Positions 36,806-45,181 of a stretch of 64,000 bases of DNA are shown here, in pieces. The notes beneath the pieces were generated by a model. The model worked only from the letters and a program-made list of their open reading frames with translations. It ran no database searches and was not told where the DNA came from. This DNA is from Shewanella jiangmenensis. Lineage in GTDB: Bacteria > Pseudomonadota > Gammaproteobacteria > Enterobacterales > Shewanellaceae. The translations under genes and the position numbers were made by a program. The stretch spans positions 124,001 through 188,000 of the forward strand of contig NZ_JAHEPS010000005.1 in the NCBI RefSeq assembly GCF_018596335.1, given 5' to 3'. How positions within the stretch are numbered: position 1 is the first letter of the stretch; every line of letters begins with the position of its first letter.

Positions 36806-37516
36806 CTACAGCCGCAGCATCTCTTTCACAAACGGTATTGTCAACTTACGCTGATGCACCATGGAGGCCTTGTCGAGCCGGTCAAGTACATCGAACAGGG
36901 TTCGCAGATCCCGCGCCATCCGGTTTAGCAAAAACCGGCCTACGTCTTCAGGAAGCTGCAAACCGCGCATCGCTGCGCGGCGCTGCAAGGCCGCAAGCTT
37001 TTCTTCGTCCATCATCGGCTGCAGCTGATAGGTCAGCCCCCAGTGCATACGGGACACCAGATCAGGCAGCGCAAAGCCTGCATCCATAGGTGAAGCGCTG
37101 GCGCTCACCACCAAACTGCCACGCTTATGCTCAACCACCCGGTTGTACAAATCGAAAATGGCCTCTTCCCACAGAGGATGTCCCGCAACCGCATCCACAT
37201 CGTCGATACAGATAAGGTCGAACTGCTCGAGCCCTTCAAGCAGCGCCGTGGAAATACTGGCGTGAATACCCAGCGGAATATAAAAGCTTCGACGCTCAAC
37301 TTCGTTGGCGTGGGCACAGGCAGCGTGCATCAGGTGGGTGCGGCCGGACTTGATGGGTCCCCACAGGTAAATGGCATGACTGCCCTCGCCGCCTGCAGCC
37401 GCTTTGAGCGAGCCAATCAGCTCGTCGTTGCCCGCTGCCGGATAATAACTGGCGAATGTTTCATCGTCCGGTAAATGTACCGGCAATGACAATTGCAAAG
37501 GGGGATGTTGTGTCAC
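36806..37516 (-). CDS. hda: DnaA regulatory inactivator Hda
   Basis: Hda is a DnaA-like AAA+ protein. With the beta clamp it stimulates DnaA-ATP hydrolysis and prevents over-initiation of replication. The 236-residue protein has an N-terminal clamp-binding QLSLPVHL motif, Walker A-like GPIKSGRTHL, Walker B ICIDDVDAVAG and the C-terminal KLTIPFVKEMLRL shared with E. coli Hda. A GTG start at 37516 with GAGAAG seven bases upstream is chosen; a TTG 15 bases further out is possible. Hda of E. coli also uses a non-ATG start. The neighbouring arsC-like and bepA genes match E. coli. Confidence 0.93.
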   Translation of the reverse strand: MTQHPPLQLSLPVHLPDDETFASYYPAAGNDELIGSLKAAAGGEGSHAIYLWGPIKSGRTHLMHAACAHANEVERRSFYIPLGIHASISTALLEGLEQFDLICIDDVDAVAGHPLWEEAIFDLYNRVVEHKRGSLVVSASASPMDAGFALPDLVSRMHWGLTYQLQPMMDEEKLAALQRRAAMRGLQLPEDVGRFLLNRMARDLRTLFDVLDRLDKASMVHQRKLTIPFVKEMLRL

Positions 37517-37603
37517 TCGGTTACTTCTCAATCAGACTTGTGGCACATAAAACGAAAACGGCGCCAGTGTAACACGGGCGCCGTTAAATGCCGAGGCCGA
37601 CGC

Positions 37604-38911
37604 TTACTGTCCGCGCCAGCGATAGCGATTACCGGCAACCGGCGCAGTGGTGCCTGCAGACACATCACCGGGGTTGATGGCATTTGCGAAAGGATCGGCC
37701 AGCTGCTCTGACGACGCTGCGCTGCCGTCGGTGGCTATACCAGAGCCTGAATCTGCAATTGCCCCTGAACCAGAGACTGCGCCAACTGTGTCCGGTGCAA
37801 GCCGTGGGTCGAGCGCCAAGGTGCGGCGCAGATCCTCTTCACTGCCAAAGAGTTGCACAGCAAAGCGCACCGCATCGCCCTGCATGTTAATCAAGCGGGC
37901 AGTTTTAATCATCGACAGTTGACCTAAGTAGGTTTCAATGTCGGCGACGGCTTTAAGTTTGTTGATGCCGGTAAACACAAGTTCTGTGTCGGTAGCAGGA
38001 CCGGTGGCGGTCACCGCGTACTGGGACACATAAAAGCTGCTCATTGCCGACAATATGCTGTCGATGGCGGCTTTGGCATCAGGCGCGTTGCCGGATACAT
38101 CATTCAGTGCCTGCAACTGCGCGGCGTCGGTGCCATCAGCGGTTCGCGGGTACAGCGCGACACGGTAATCAAAACCACTGGCGGCCGCATCCAGAGTCAC
38201 CAGCGCGAAAAAGTCTGACTGGTAGCGTCCGGAGACACCGGCAAGCTCGGCAGGAAAGAATCCGCGCACCGAGTTGACGTTAGCCTGCATCAAATCATCC
38301 AGATCCAGCAGCGGGAACAGCAGCGGTACACCGGCCTGATTGCTGGCATCGTTAAAAAGTGCACGCAGCGGCAGATCGGACTCGTCGCCAAGCAGCACTT
38401 TTTCGCCGCTTACGCTGGCAGCTGTGCTATTTGCGTCGGTGCCGCTCGACGCCGAAGCATTTGCAACGACGCCATTTGAGACAATAGCACTGCCATCGGC
38501 AGCCGCGCCGGACGGGCCATCAGTCGCAAGCCACATCAGCGTCAGCGGCCGCTGTTTACCCCACACCGGCAGCTGGGCGCTTCGCAGCGTAGAGATAACC
38601 TTGCCGCTGTCAAAACTTGCGCGCACATAGAGCTGGCCGTCATTTTCAACGTATCCGAACTGACTCAGGATAGATTTGGCATTGGCAATCATCGCCTTCA
38701 CCGACGGTGATTGCAGTGCATCCTGACTGCCGCTGTTTTTCACGAATACCTTGCCAAGCGCATCCTTGATGGCCTGATCAAGCTCGCCGCTCGCTCGTGA
38801 CGTGACCGGTACATCGGCCTCGTTGAGGCGGGTCACTTCAACGGCATCCGCCATGACGCTGCACAGCAGCAGGCTGCCAAGCAGCGTCGCTTTGATAAAA
38901 GAATTCAACAT
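37604..38911 (-). CDS. DUF2066 periplasmic protein
   Basis: The 435-residue protein begins with a signal peptide (hydrophobic core LLGSLLLCSVMADA) and matches the DUF2066 family by EVTRLNEADVPVTSRASGELDQAIKDAL-like residues. The family is often found beside hda or pur genes and has no known function. Two low-complexity Ala/Ser/Gly/Asp segments are inserted, at about residues 138-170 and at the C-terminus (about 390-412). Both are absent from a compact domain and similar in style to the repeat linkers elsewhere in the window. The chosen ATG is where the signal peptide starts. It precedes hda on the same strand with an 87-base gap. Confidence 0.82.
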   Translation of the reverse strand: MLNSFIKATLLGSLLLCSVMADAVEVTRLNEADVPVTSRASGELDQAIKDALGKVFVKNSGSQDALQSPSVKAMIANAKSILSQFGYVENDGQLYVRASFDSGKVISTLRSAQLPVWGKQRPLTLMWLATDGPSGAAADGSAIVSNGVVANASASSGTDANSTAASVSGEKVLLGDESDLPLRALFNDASNQAGVPLLFPLLDLDDLMQANVNSVRGFFPAELAGVSGRYQSDFFALVTLDAAASGFDYRVALYPRTADGTDAAQLQALNDVSGNAPDAKAAIDSILSAMSSFYVSQYAVTATGPATDTELVFTGINKLKAVADIETYLGQLSMIKTARLINMQGDAVRFAVQLFGSEEDLRRTLALDPRLAPDTVGAVSGSGAIADSGSGIATDGSAASSEQLADPFANAINPGDVSAGTTAPVAGNRYRWRGQ

Positions 38912-39053
38912 GGAATGGGGTCTGTCCCTGAAATGGTGAATGCGAGCGAGTGTATCACAACTGCGTGGGGGCAACACAGTCCGACAAAAGATGGTAAACC
39001 GGCGTAACACTGGATAAATTGTCCTTTTGCGCCAAGTGCTTCACAAATTCAAA

Positions 39054-39084
39054 AGCAATCCCCAAGCCCGACGAGGGGATTGCT
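39054..39084 (+). promoter_or_regulatory. Leader hairpin upstream of uraA
   Basis: AGCAATCCCC and GGGGATTGCT form a perfect 10-bp stem with an 11-base loop, ending 54 bases before the uraA ATG. No T-run follows, so it is not a simple terminator. Pyrimidine-responsive leader control is conceivable but unproven. Confidence 0.45.
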
Positions 39085-39138
39085 GGTATGGTCGCAAACT
39101 ATAACCAGACCCATAACAAAGAGGTAAGGAACTACCCT

Positions 39139-40368
39139 ATGAACAAACTGTTACTTCCGCTGCAGGGCGCACAGATGTTGTTTGTCGCCTTCGGAGCGCT
39201 GGTGCTGATGCCGCTGATGACAGGGCTCGACACCAGTGTAGCCCTCTTCACCGCCGGTATCGGCACCTTGCTGTTCCAGCTTTTAACCCGAGGCCAGGTG
39301 CCCATCTTCCTCGCCTCCTCCTTTGCCTTTATCGCGCCCATCATGTACTCGGTCAAAACCTGGGGCTTGCCCGCCACCATGGGTGCACTGATGGCCGCAG
39401 GCGCTGTGTATCTTATGCTGTCGCTGTTGGTGAAATGGCGCGGCGTCGGCTTTATCCATCGTCTGCTGCCACCTGTGGTGGTGGCGCCGGTGATTATTAT
39501 CATTGGCCTTGGGCTTGCGCCGGTGGCGGTCAACATGGCGCTGGGTAAATCAGGCGATGGCAGTCAGGTGTTGGTTGAGCAGGATATCGCGCTGGTGATT
39601 TCACTTTTGGCGCTTTTTACCACCATTCTGGTTGCAGTATTTGCCAAAGGTTTGCTGAAACTGATGCCTATCCTTGCGGGTATTCTGGTTGGCTACGGGG
39701 TGAGCCTGCTGTTTGGGGTGGTGAGCTTCAAGGCCGTTGGCGACGCTCCCTGGTTTGCCCTTCCCGAATTTACCGCTCCGGCATTTCACTGGCAGGCCAT
39801 TTTATTCATGATCCCGGTCGCGATTGCCCCGGCAGTTGAACACATCGGCGATATCCTCGCGATTTCCAACGTCACCCGCAAAGATTTTATGAAGGAGCCC
39901 GGGCTGCATCGCACCCTCGCCGGTGACGGTGTTGCAACCATGGCGGCAGCGGCCTTTGGCGGGCCGCCAAACACCACCTATTCAGAAGTGACAGGTGCCG
40001 TGACCCTGACCCGAAATTTTAATCCACGAATAATGACCTGGGCCGCGATAGTCGCGATTTTACTCGCCTTCGTCGGCAAACTCGGCGCGCTGATGCAAAC
40101 CATTCCTGTGCCTGTGATGGGCGGCATTATGTGTTTGCTGTTTGGCTCGATTGCGGCGGTGGGCCTCAATACCCTTATTCGGAATCAGGTGGATCTGGCC
40201 TGCCCGAGAAACCTCGCCATCGTCGGCGTTACCCTGGTATTTGGCATTGGCGGCATGGCCTTTGGTGTCGGCAACTTCAGCCTCACCGGCATCAGCCTGT
40301 GCGGCATAGTCGCGATTTTGATGAATGCCTTGCTGCCGGCAACCCGCAGCGAGCCGGAAAGCCCCTGA
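39139..40368 (+). CDS. uraA: Uracil permease (NCS2/NAT family)
   Basis: UraA imports uracil with protons. The 409-residue protein has about 12-14 membrane segments. The NAT signature region is FGGPPNTTYSEVTGAVTLTRNFNPR, and the uracil-site glutamate region is PVAIAPAVEHIGDILAISN, as in E. coli UraA. The xanthine/urate branch would differ at these places. ATG 39139 is chosen with GAGGTAAGGA upstream. A 40-codon in-frame extension begins with TTG and would place a hairpin inside the coding region. The TGA stop is the first part of a 10-bp tandem repeat, and a strong terminator follows. Confidence 0.9.
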   Translation: MNKLLLPLQGAQMLFVAFGALVLMPLMTGLDTSVALFTAGIGTLLFQLLTRGQVPIFLASSFAFIAPIMYSVKTWGLPATMGALMAAGAVYLMLSLLVKWRGVGFIHRLLPPVVVAPVIIIIGLGLAPVAVNMALGKSGDGSQVLVEQDIALVISLLALFTTILVAVFAKGLLKLMPILAGILVGYGVSLLFGVVSFKAVGDAPWFALPEFTAPAFHWQAILFMIPVAIAPAVEHIGDILAISNVTRKDFMKEPGLHRTLAGDGVATMAAAAFGGPPNTTYSEVTGAVTLTRNFNPRIMTWAAIVAILLAFVGKLGALMQTIPVPVMGGIMCLLFGSIAAVGLNTLIRNQVDLACPRNLAIVGVTLVFGIGGMAFGVGNFSLTGISLCGIVAILMNALLPATRSEPESP

Positions 40369-40426
40369 GTCACTCAGAATCACTCAGAATCACTCAGACT
40401 CAATCAGAATCACGCAGAACCACTGA
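40367..40426. repeat. 10-bp tandem repeat at the uraA stop
   Basis: Six 10-bp units (GAGTCACTCA, GAATCACTCA twice, GACTCAATCA, GAATCACGCA, GAACCACTGA) start inside the TGA stop of uraA (40366-40368). The unit is not a multiple of three. Confidence 0.88.
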
Positions 40427-40465
40427 GAGCCAGGCTCGCTGTAAAAAACGTCCAACAAGTCCAAC

Positions 40466-40492
40466 AAAAAGCCCCGCATTGCGGGGCTTTTT
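40466..40492. terminator. Bidirectional terminator, uraA / grxD
   Basis: AAAAAGCCCCGC and GCGGGGCTTTTT pair around ATT. It lies between convergent uraA and grxD and can serve both. Confidence 0.92.
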
Positions 40493-40506
40493 CATCACAC
40501 AGCGGA

Positions 40507-40839
40507 TTATTCTGCAGTCTTATACTTGGCAGCCACTTCTTTGATAAGCGGCTGCAGCTCGCCTTTCTGGAACATTTCGGTGAGGATGTCACAGCCACCA
40601 ATCAGCTCGCCTTCTACCCACAGCTGTGGGAAAGTTGGCCAGTTGGCATACTTTGGCAACTCAGCACGAATGTCGGGGTGCTGAAGAATGTCGACATAGG
40701 CAAACTGCTCGCCGATGTTGATCATCATTTCGGCAACACGGGCAGAGAAACCACAGCTTGGCAGCTTTGGAGAACCCTTCATGTAAACGATGATTGGGTT
40801 TTCAGCGATTTGCTGCTTGATTCTTTCTACTGTATCCAT
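40507..40839 (-). CDS. grxD: Monothiol glutaredoxin Grx4
   Basis: GrxD is a CGFS-type glutaredoxin that binds a [2Fe-2S] cluster, with BolA-type partners or as a homodimer, and traffics iron-sulfur clusters. The 110-residue protein has the CGFS motif at Cys29 (LPSCGFSARVAEMM), plus WPTFPQLWVEGELIGGCDI carrying the glutathione-binding TFPQ region. The start shown has the expected family N-terminus MDTVERIKQQI. It is divergent from sodB; both are iron/oxidative-stress genes sharing a 241-base control region. Confidence 0.95.
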   Translation of the reverse strand: MDTVERIKQQIAENPIIVYMKGSPKLPSCGFSARVAEMMINIGEQFAYVDILQHPDIRAELPKYANWPTFPQLWVEGELIGGCDILTEMFQKGELQPLIKEVAAKYKTAE

Positions 40840-40997
40840 TTTGATTCCTGAGTTGGCTCCCTGGGGAGCATTTTTCGTCACACTGGTGGCAACTATTGTA
40901 CGCCAGCTCAGAGCGGAACAAAATCCCACAAGTTGTAAGGTTATGTCACGATTTGATTTTTCGATTGCTGCTATCATCGCCAAAGGCCAAAGAATGA

Positions 40998-41025
40998 TTC
41001 ACATCACAGATTTTCCGAGTACAAT
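40998..41025 (+). promoter_or_regulatory. Candidate sodB promoter
   Basis: TTCACA (40998-41003) and TACAAT (41020-41025) are separated by 16 bases and would give a leader of roughly 50 bases before the sodB ATG. A nearby TATAAT at 41055-41060 lacks a good -35 and would leave a very short leader. Confidence 0.4.
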
Positions 41026-41080
41026 ACTGGCCAGTGAGCAAAACGCGAAACACGTATAATTGTCCATGGAGAGATACTAA

Positions 41081-41665
41081 ATGGCTTTCGAATTACCACC
41101 ACTGCCTTACGCGAAGAACGCCCTGGAACCCCATGTTTCTCAGGAAACCATCGAATACCATCACGGCAAGCACCACAACACCTACGTGGTTAAGCTGAAC
41201 GGTCTGATCCCAGGTACCGAGTTCGAAGGCAAGAGCCTGGAAGAAATCGTAAAAACTTCTACCGGCGGTATCTTCAACAACGCAGCCCAGGTTTGGAACC
41301 ACACCTTCTACTGGCACTGCCTGTCACCAAACGGTGGCGGTGAGCCAACTGGCGCTGTGGCTGATGCCATCAACGCCGCTTTCGGTTCTTTCGAAGAGTT
41401 CAAAACCAAGTTCAACGACGCTGCGGTGAACAACTTCGCCAGCTCTTGGACCTGGTTGGTGAAAAAGGCTGACGGCTCAGTCGCCATCGTTAACACCAGC
41501 AACGCCGCTACCCCGCTGACCGACGATTCAGTGACGCCAATCCTGACCGTTGACCTGTGGGAACACGCCTACTACATCGACTACCGCAACGTACGTCCTG
41601 ACTATCTGGCCCACTTCTGGCAGCTGGTTAACTGGGACTTCGTGAACCAGAACTACGCTGGCTAA
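41081..41665 (+). CDS. sodB: Superoxide dismutase [Fe]
   Basis: SodB converts cytoplasmic superoxide to peroxide and oxygen. The 194-residue protein matches Fe-type enzymes nearly throughout: AFELPPLPYAKNALEPHVS, the metal histidine in YHHGKHH, AAQVWNHTFYWHCLSP, and DLWEHAYYIDYRNVRPDYL with the Asp and His ligands. The residues around Gln in the middle (NNFASSWTWLV) fit the iron rather than manganese class. A GGAGAG site precedes the ATG. A terminator follows closely, so it is monocistronic. Confidence 0.97.
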   Translation: MAFELPPLPYAKNALEPHVSQETIEYHHGKHHNTYVVKLNGLIPGTEFEGKSLEEIVKTSTGGIFNNAAQVWNHTFYWHCLSPNGGGEPTGAVADAINAAFGSFEEFKTKFNDAAVNNFASSWTWLVKKADGSVAIVNTSNAATPLTDDSVTPILTVDLWEHAYYIDYRNVRPDYLAHFWQLVNWDFVNQNYAG

Positions 41666-41682
41666 TCGCCTCGCAGTACTGC

Positions 41683-41709
41683 AAAAGGAGCCTTGATGGC
41701 TCCTTTTTT
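41683..41709 (+). terminator. sodB terminator
   Basis: AAAAGGAGCC and GGCTCCTTTT pair around TTGAT, with further T residues, 17 bases after the sodB stop. Confidence 0.9.
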
Positions 41710-41768
41710 ATTGCCGTTTTTCGCCAATATCTTCCTGCCACTGCCAAGTTTTCTTGAAATCAACGCAC

Positions 41769-41849
41769 TTGCAACTGTTGCGTTTGCAACTATTTGTTAT
41801 TGTTTTTTCAAGATTTTTTTGACACAGCGCAAAAATTTATGTCTAAGAT
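41769..41849 (+). promoter_or_regulatory. prkA control region
   Basis: Three close half-sites lie at 41771-41790: GCAAC, then GTTGC after one base, then GCAAC after four bases. They form two overlapping inverted repeats. Downstream are TTGACA (41819-41824) and a candidate -10 around 41842-41849 (TCTAAGAT), giving a leader of about 65 bases. The CTAAGAT element could also suit sigma-S, which is known to drive this operon in E. coli. The assignment is tentative. Confidence 0.4.
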
Positions 41850-41915
41850 TACAGGTAGGGAGCCGAAATCAGTCGCGCTCCTTGCATCCTACCAGTGGCG
41901 TTTCAGGGGGTTATC

Positions 41916-43850
41916 ATGGGCATCTTTGAACATTACCAACAGCGCTATGAAAAGAAACTCGAAGAAGAATACACACTCCAGGAGTTTCTTGAGATTTGTA
42001 AGCAGGACAAAAGCGCTTATGCAACCGCGGCCGAACGTCTGCTGATGGCCATCGGCGAGCCGGAAGTGGTCGACACCGCAAAAAATCCGGTGCTGAGCCG
42101 CATCTTCTCCAACCGGCTTATTTCCCGCTATCCGGCCTTCCGTGACTTTTTTGGCATGGAAGAATCGATTCAGCAAATCGTCGCCTACCTTAAACACTCG
42201 GCCCAGGGGCTCGAGGAAGCCAAGCAAATCCTGTATTTGCTGGGGCCAGTGGGCGGCGGTAAGTCATCCCTTGCCGAAAAATTAAAAGCGCTGATGCAAA
42301 AGGTGCCCATTTATGTGCTGAGCGCCGATGGTGTCAGAAGTCCGGTGAACGATCATCCCTTCTGCCTGTTTGACGCCGAAGAAGACGGCAAACTGCTGCA
42401 GGAAGAGTACAGCATTCCCTCCCGCTACCTGCGCTCGATTATGTCGCCCTGGGCGGTCAAACGGCTGCACGATTTTGGCGGCGACATCAGCCGTTTCAGG
42501 GTTGTGAAAGTCTTCCCGTCGGTACTGGATCAGATTGCCGTTGCCAAAACCGAACCCGGCGATGAAAACAACCAGGACATTTCATCCCTCGTCGGTAAAG
42601 TCGACATTCGTCAGCTTGAGCATTTTGCCCAAAACGATGCCGATGCCTATTCCTATTCAGGTGCCCTTTGCCGCGCCAACCAGGGCTTGATGGAATTTGT
42701 GGAGATGTTCAAGGCCCCCATCAAGGTACTGCACCCCTTACTGACCGCAACCCAGGAAGGTAACTACAACGGCACCGAGGGCCTCTCAGCCCTGCCCTTT
42801 GGCGGGATTATTCTGGCGCACTCCAACGAATCGGAATGGTCAACCTTCCGCAACAACAAAAACAACGAGGCATTCCTTGACCGGGTGTATATCGTCAAGG
42901 TGCCTTATTGTCTGCGGGTTTCGGAAGAAATTCAGATTTATAAAAAGCTTATTCAGAACTCTGAGCTGTCGGATGCGCCCTGCGCCCCCGGCACGTTGGA
43001 AACCCTGGCTCAGTTCAGTGTGCTTTCGCGCCTGAAAGTACCCGAGAACTCAGCCATTTACTCCAAGATGCGCGTCTATGACGGTGAAAGCCTCAAAGAC
43101 ACGGATCCCAAGGCCAAGTCTTATCAGGAATATCGCGACTATGCCGGGGTGGATGAAGGCATGAACGGGCTCTCTACCCGCTTTGCGTTCAAAATCCTCT
43201 CAAGGGTGTTTAACTTCGATCACTCCGAAATCGCCGCCAATCCGGTACACCTCTTCTATGTGCTTGAAAAACAAATCGAGGCCGAGCAGTTCCCCGGCGA
43301 AACCGCCGAGCGCTACCTTGAGTTTTTAAAAGGCTACCTCATCCCTAAATATGTGGAGTTTATTGGCAAAGAAATTCAGACGGCTTATCTGGAGTCCTAC
43401 TCTGAGTACGGTCAGAATATTTTCGACCGATATGTTACCTATGCCGACTTCTGGATCCAGGATCAGGAATACCGCGATCCTGAAACCGGCCAGCTGTTTG
43501 ACCGCGCCGCCCTCAACGCCGAGCTGGAGAAAATTGAAAAGCCGGCCGGGATCTCCAACCCCAAAGATTTCCGCAATGAAATCGTTAACTTCGTCCTTCG
43601 CGCCAGGGCCAACAACGAGGGCAAAAACCCCACCTGGACCAGTTACGAAAAACTCAGAACCGTCATCGAGAAGAAGATGTTCTCCAACACAGAAGATCTG
43701 CTGCCGGTGATTTCATTCAACGCCAAAACCTCCACCGACGATCAGCGCAAGCACGATGATTTTGTCAATCGCATGATGGAAAAAGGTTACACCAAGAAGC
43801 AGGTGCGCCTGCTGTCCGAGTGGTATCTGCGGGTACGTAAATCGTCTTGA
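41916..43850 (+). CDS. prkA: PrkA/YeaG serine protein kinase
   Basis: YeaG is an AAA+-like protein kinase induced by nutrient stress and stationary phase; its targets are poorly defined. The 644-residue length equals that of E. coli YeaG. The N-terminal AAA-like domain has Walker [17 protein letters not shown] (about 110-117), and the C-terminal PrkA kinase-like domain contains [22 protein letters not shown] 41916 is preferred over an in-frame start 21 bases upstream, which lies in the leader. It heads a three-gene operon with the yeaH-like and spoVR genes. A UUCG-type hairpin sits between it and yeaH. Confidence 0.95.
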   Translation: MGIFEHYQQRYEKKLEEEYTLQEFLEICKQDKSAYATAAERLLMAIGEPEVVDTAKNPVLSRIFSNRLISRYPAFRDFFGMEESIQQIVAYLKHSAQGLEEAKQILYLLGPVGGGKSSLAEKLKALMQKVPIYVLSADGVRSPVNDHPFCLFDAEEDGKLLQEEYSIPSRYLRSIMSPWAVKRLHDFGGDISRFRVVKVFPSVLDQIAVAKTEPGDENNQDISSLVGKVDIRQLEHFAQNDADAYSYSGALCRANQGLMEFVEMFKAPIKVLHPLLTATQEGNYNGTEGLSALPFGGIILAHSNESEWSTFRNNKNNEAFLDRVYIVKVPYCLRVSEEIQIYKKLIQNSELSDAPCAPGTLETLAQFSVLSRLKVPENSAIYSKMRVYDGESLKDTDPKAKSYQEYRDYAGVDEGMNGLSTRFAFKILSRVFNFDHSEIAANPVHLFYVLEKQIEAEQFPGETAERYLEFLKGYLIPKYVEFIGKEIQTAYLESYSEYGQNIFDRYVTYADFWIQDQEYRDPETGQLFDRAALNAELEKIEKPAGISNPKDFRNEIVNFVLRARANNEGKNPTWTSYEKLRTVIEKKMFSNTEDLLPVISFNAKTSTDDQRKHDDFVNRMMEKGYTKKQVRLLSEWYLRVRKSS

Positions 43851-43860
43851 TACTGTCCGG

Positions 43861-43878
43861 CCCCGCCTTCGGGCGGGG
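43861..43878 (+). promoter_or_regulatory. Intercistronic UUCG hairpin between prkA and yeaH
   Basis: CCCCGCC-TTCG-GGCGGGG is a perfect 7-bp GC stem capped by the very stable cUUCGg-type tetraloop, in the 50-base gap between prkA and yeaH. There is no T-run, so it should not stop transcription. It could block 3' exonucleases and stabilise the upstream message. Confidence 0.6.
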
Positions 43879-43900
43879 TGGCGGAACTTTGGGGGTGCGT

Positions 43901-45172
43901 ATGGCGAATTTTATCGACCGGCGGCTTAACGCCAAGGGCAAGAGCACGGTAAACCGGCAACGGTTTATCAATCGCTATAAAAAACAAATTAAAAAGGCGG
44001 TCAGCGACGCCGTAACCCGTCGCAGTGTTACCGATGTGGATAAAGGCGAGCAAATCAGCATTCCGACCCGGGACATTACCGAGCCGATGTTCCATCAGGG
44101 ACGCGGCGGACAGCGTGAGCGGGTGCATCCCGGCAACGATCAGTTTACCCGAGGCGACAAAATCGACCGTCCGCCGTCAGGCGGCGCAGGCCAGGGCAGC
44201 GGCAAGGGTGACGCGTCTGACTCCGGCGATGGCAGCGATGACTTTGTGTTTCAAATCTCCAAAGATGAATACCTTGAACTGCTGTTTGAGGATTTGGAGC
44301 TGCCAAACCTTCAGCGAAACCGGCTGAATAAACTCGTTGAATATCAAATCCACCGCGCGGGTTTTACCAACGATGGCGTGCCGGCCAATATCAATATTGT
44401 CCGCTCACTGCGCTCATCACTGGCGCGGCGCACCGCCATGACGGCGGCGAAAAAGAAAGCCCTGCGGGCGCTGGAAGCCGAGCTAAGCGAGCTTGAAAAC
44501 ACCCCGGGCGCCAATGCCGAGCGCATTATCGCGCTTCGCGCAGAAATTGAGGCGCTGAAACGTAAAATAGATGCAGTGCCTTTTATCGACACCTTCGATT
44601 TGCGCTACAACAACTACGTCAAACGGGAAGTACCCTCCAGCCAGGCGGTGATGTTTTGCCTGATGGACGTGTCAGGGTCGATGGATCAGGCCACCAAAGA
44701 CATGGCCAAACGCTTTTATATACTCCTGTATCTGTTTTTAACCCGCACCTATAAAAACCTTGAAGTAGTGTATATCCGCCACCACACCCAGGCCAAAGAA
44801 GTGGACGAACACGAGTTCTTCTACTCCCAGGAAACCGGCGGCACCATAGTGTCATCGGCGCTTAAGTTAATGGTGGAAATTCAGCGCGAACGTTATCCCG
44901 CCGAAGAATGGAATATCTATGCCGCCCAGGCCTCCGATGGCGATAACTGGGCCGATGACTCCCCCACCTGCCGGCAGCTGCTTGAGACCCAGATCTTGCC
45001 GCTGGTTCGCTACTTCAGCTACATCGAAATCACCAACCGCGCCCATCAAACCCTGTGGCGCGAATATGAATCCCTAAAGCAAGTGTTTGATAATATGGCC
45101 GTTCAACACATACGTCAGGCCGAAGACATTTATCCGGTGTTCCGGGAACTCTTTAAAAAGCAGGCGGTGTAA
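43901..45172 (+). CDS. yeaH: YeaH/YhbH-family protein (DUF444)
   Basis: The 423-residue protein belongs to DUF444, always paired with PrkA/YeaG kinases. The N-terminus is basic ([33 protein letters not shown] residues, about 3-35). A Gly/Ser/Asp-rich linker follows near 90-115. The C-terminal half has a VWA-like domain with a metal-site pattern [17 protein letters not shown] and later [14 protein letters not shown] fold suggests it is an adaptor for the kinase, but no activity is proven. ATG 43901 follows a GGGGGTG ribosome site; an earlier in-frame start would overlap prkA. Confidence 0.92.
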   Translation: MANFIDRRLNAKGKSTVNRQRFINRYKKQIKKAVSDAVTRRSVTDVDKGEQISIPTRDITEPMFHQGRGGQRERVHPGNDQFTRGDKIDRPPSGGAGQGSGKGDASDSGDGSDDFVFQISKDEYLELLFEDLELPNLQRNRLNKLVEYQIHRAGFTNDGVPANINIVRSLRSSLARRTAMTAAKKKALRALEAELSELENTPGANAERIIALRAEIEALKRKIDAVPFIDTFDLRYNNYVKREVPSSQAVMFCLMDVSGSMDQATKDMAKRFYILLYLFLTRTYKNLEVVYIRHHTQAKEVDEHEFFYSQETGGTIVSSALKLMVEIQRERYPAEEWNIYAAQASDGDNWADDSPTCRQLLETQILPLVRYFSYIEITNRAHQTLWREYESLKQVFDNMAVQHIRQAEDIYPVFRELFKKQAV

Positions 45173-45181
45173 GGGGGTTTT

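Noticed and set aside
39019..39138. N-terminal extension of UraA
   Set aside because: Begins with TTG without a ribosome site, contains the hairpin, and the family N-terminus matches ATG 39139.
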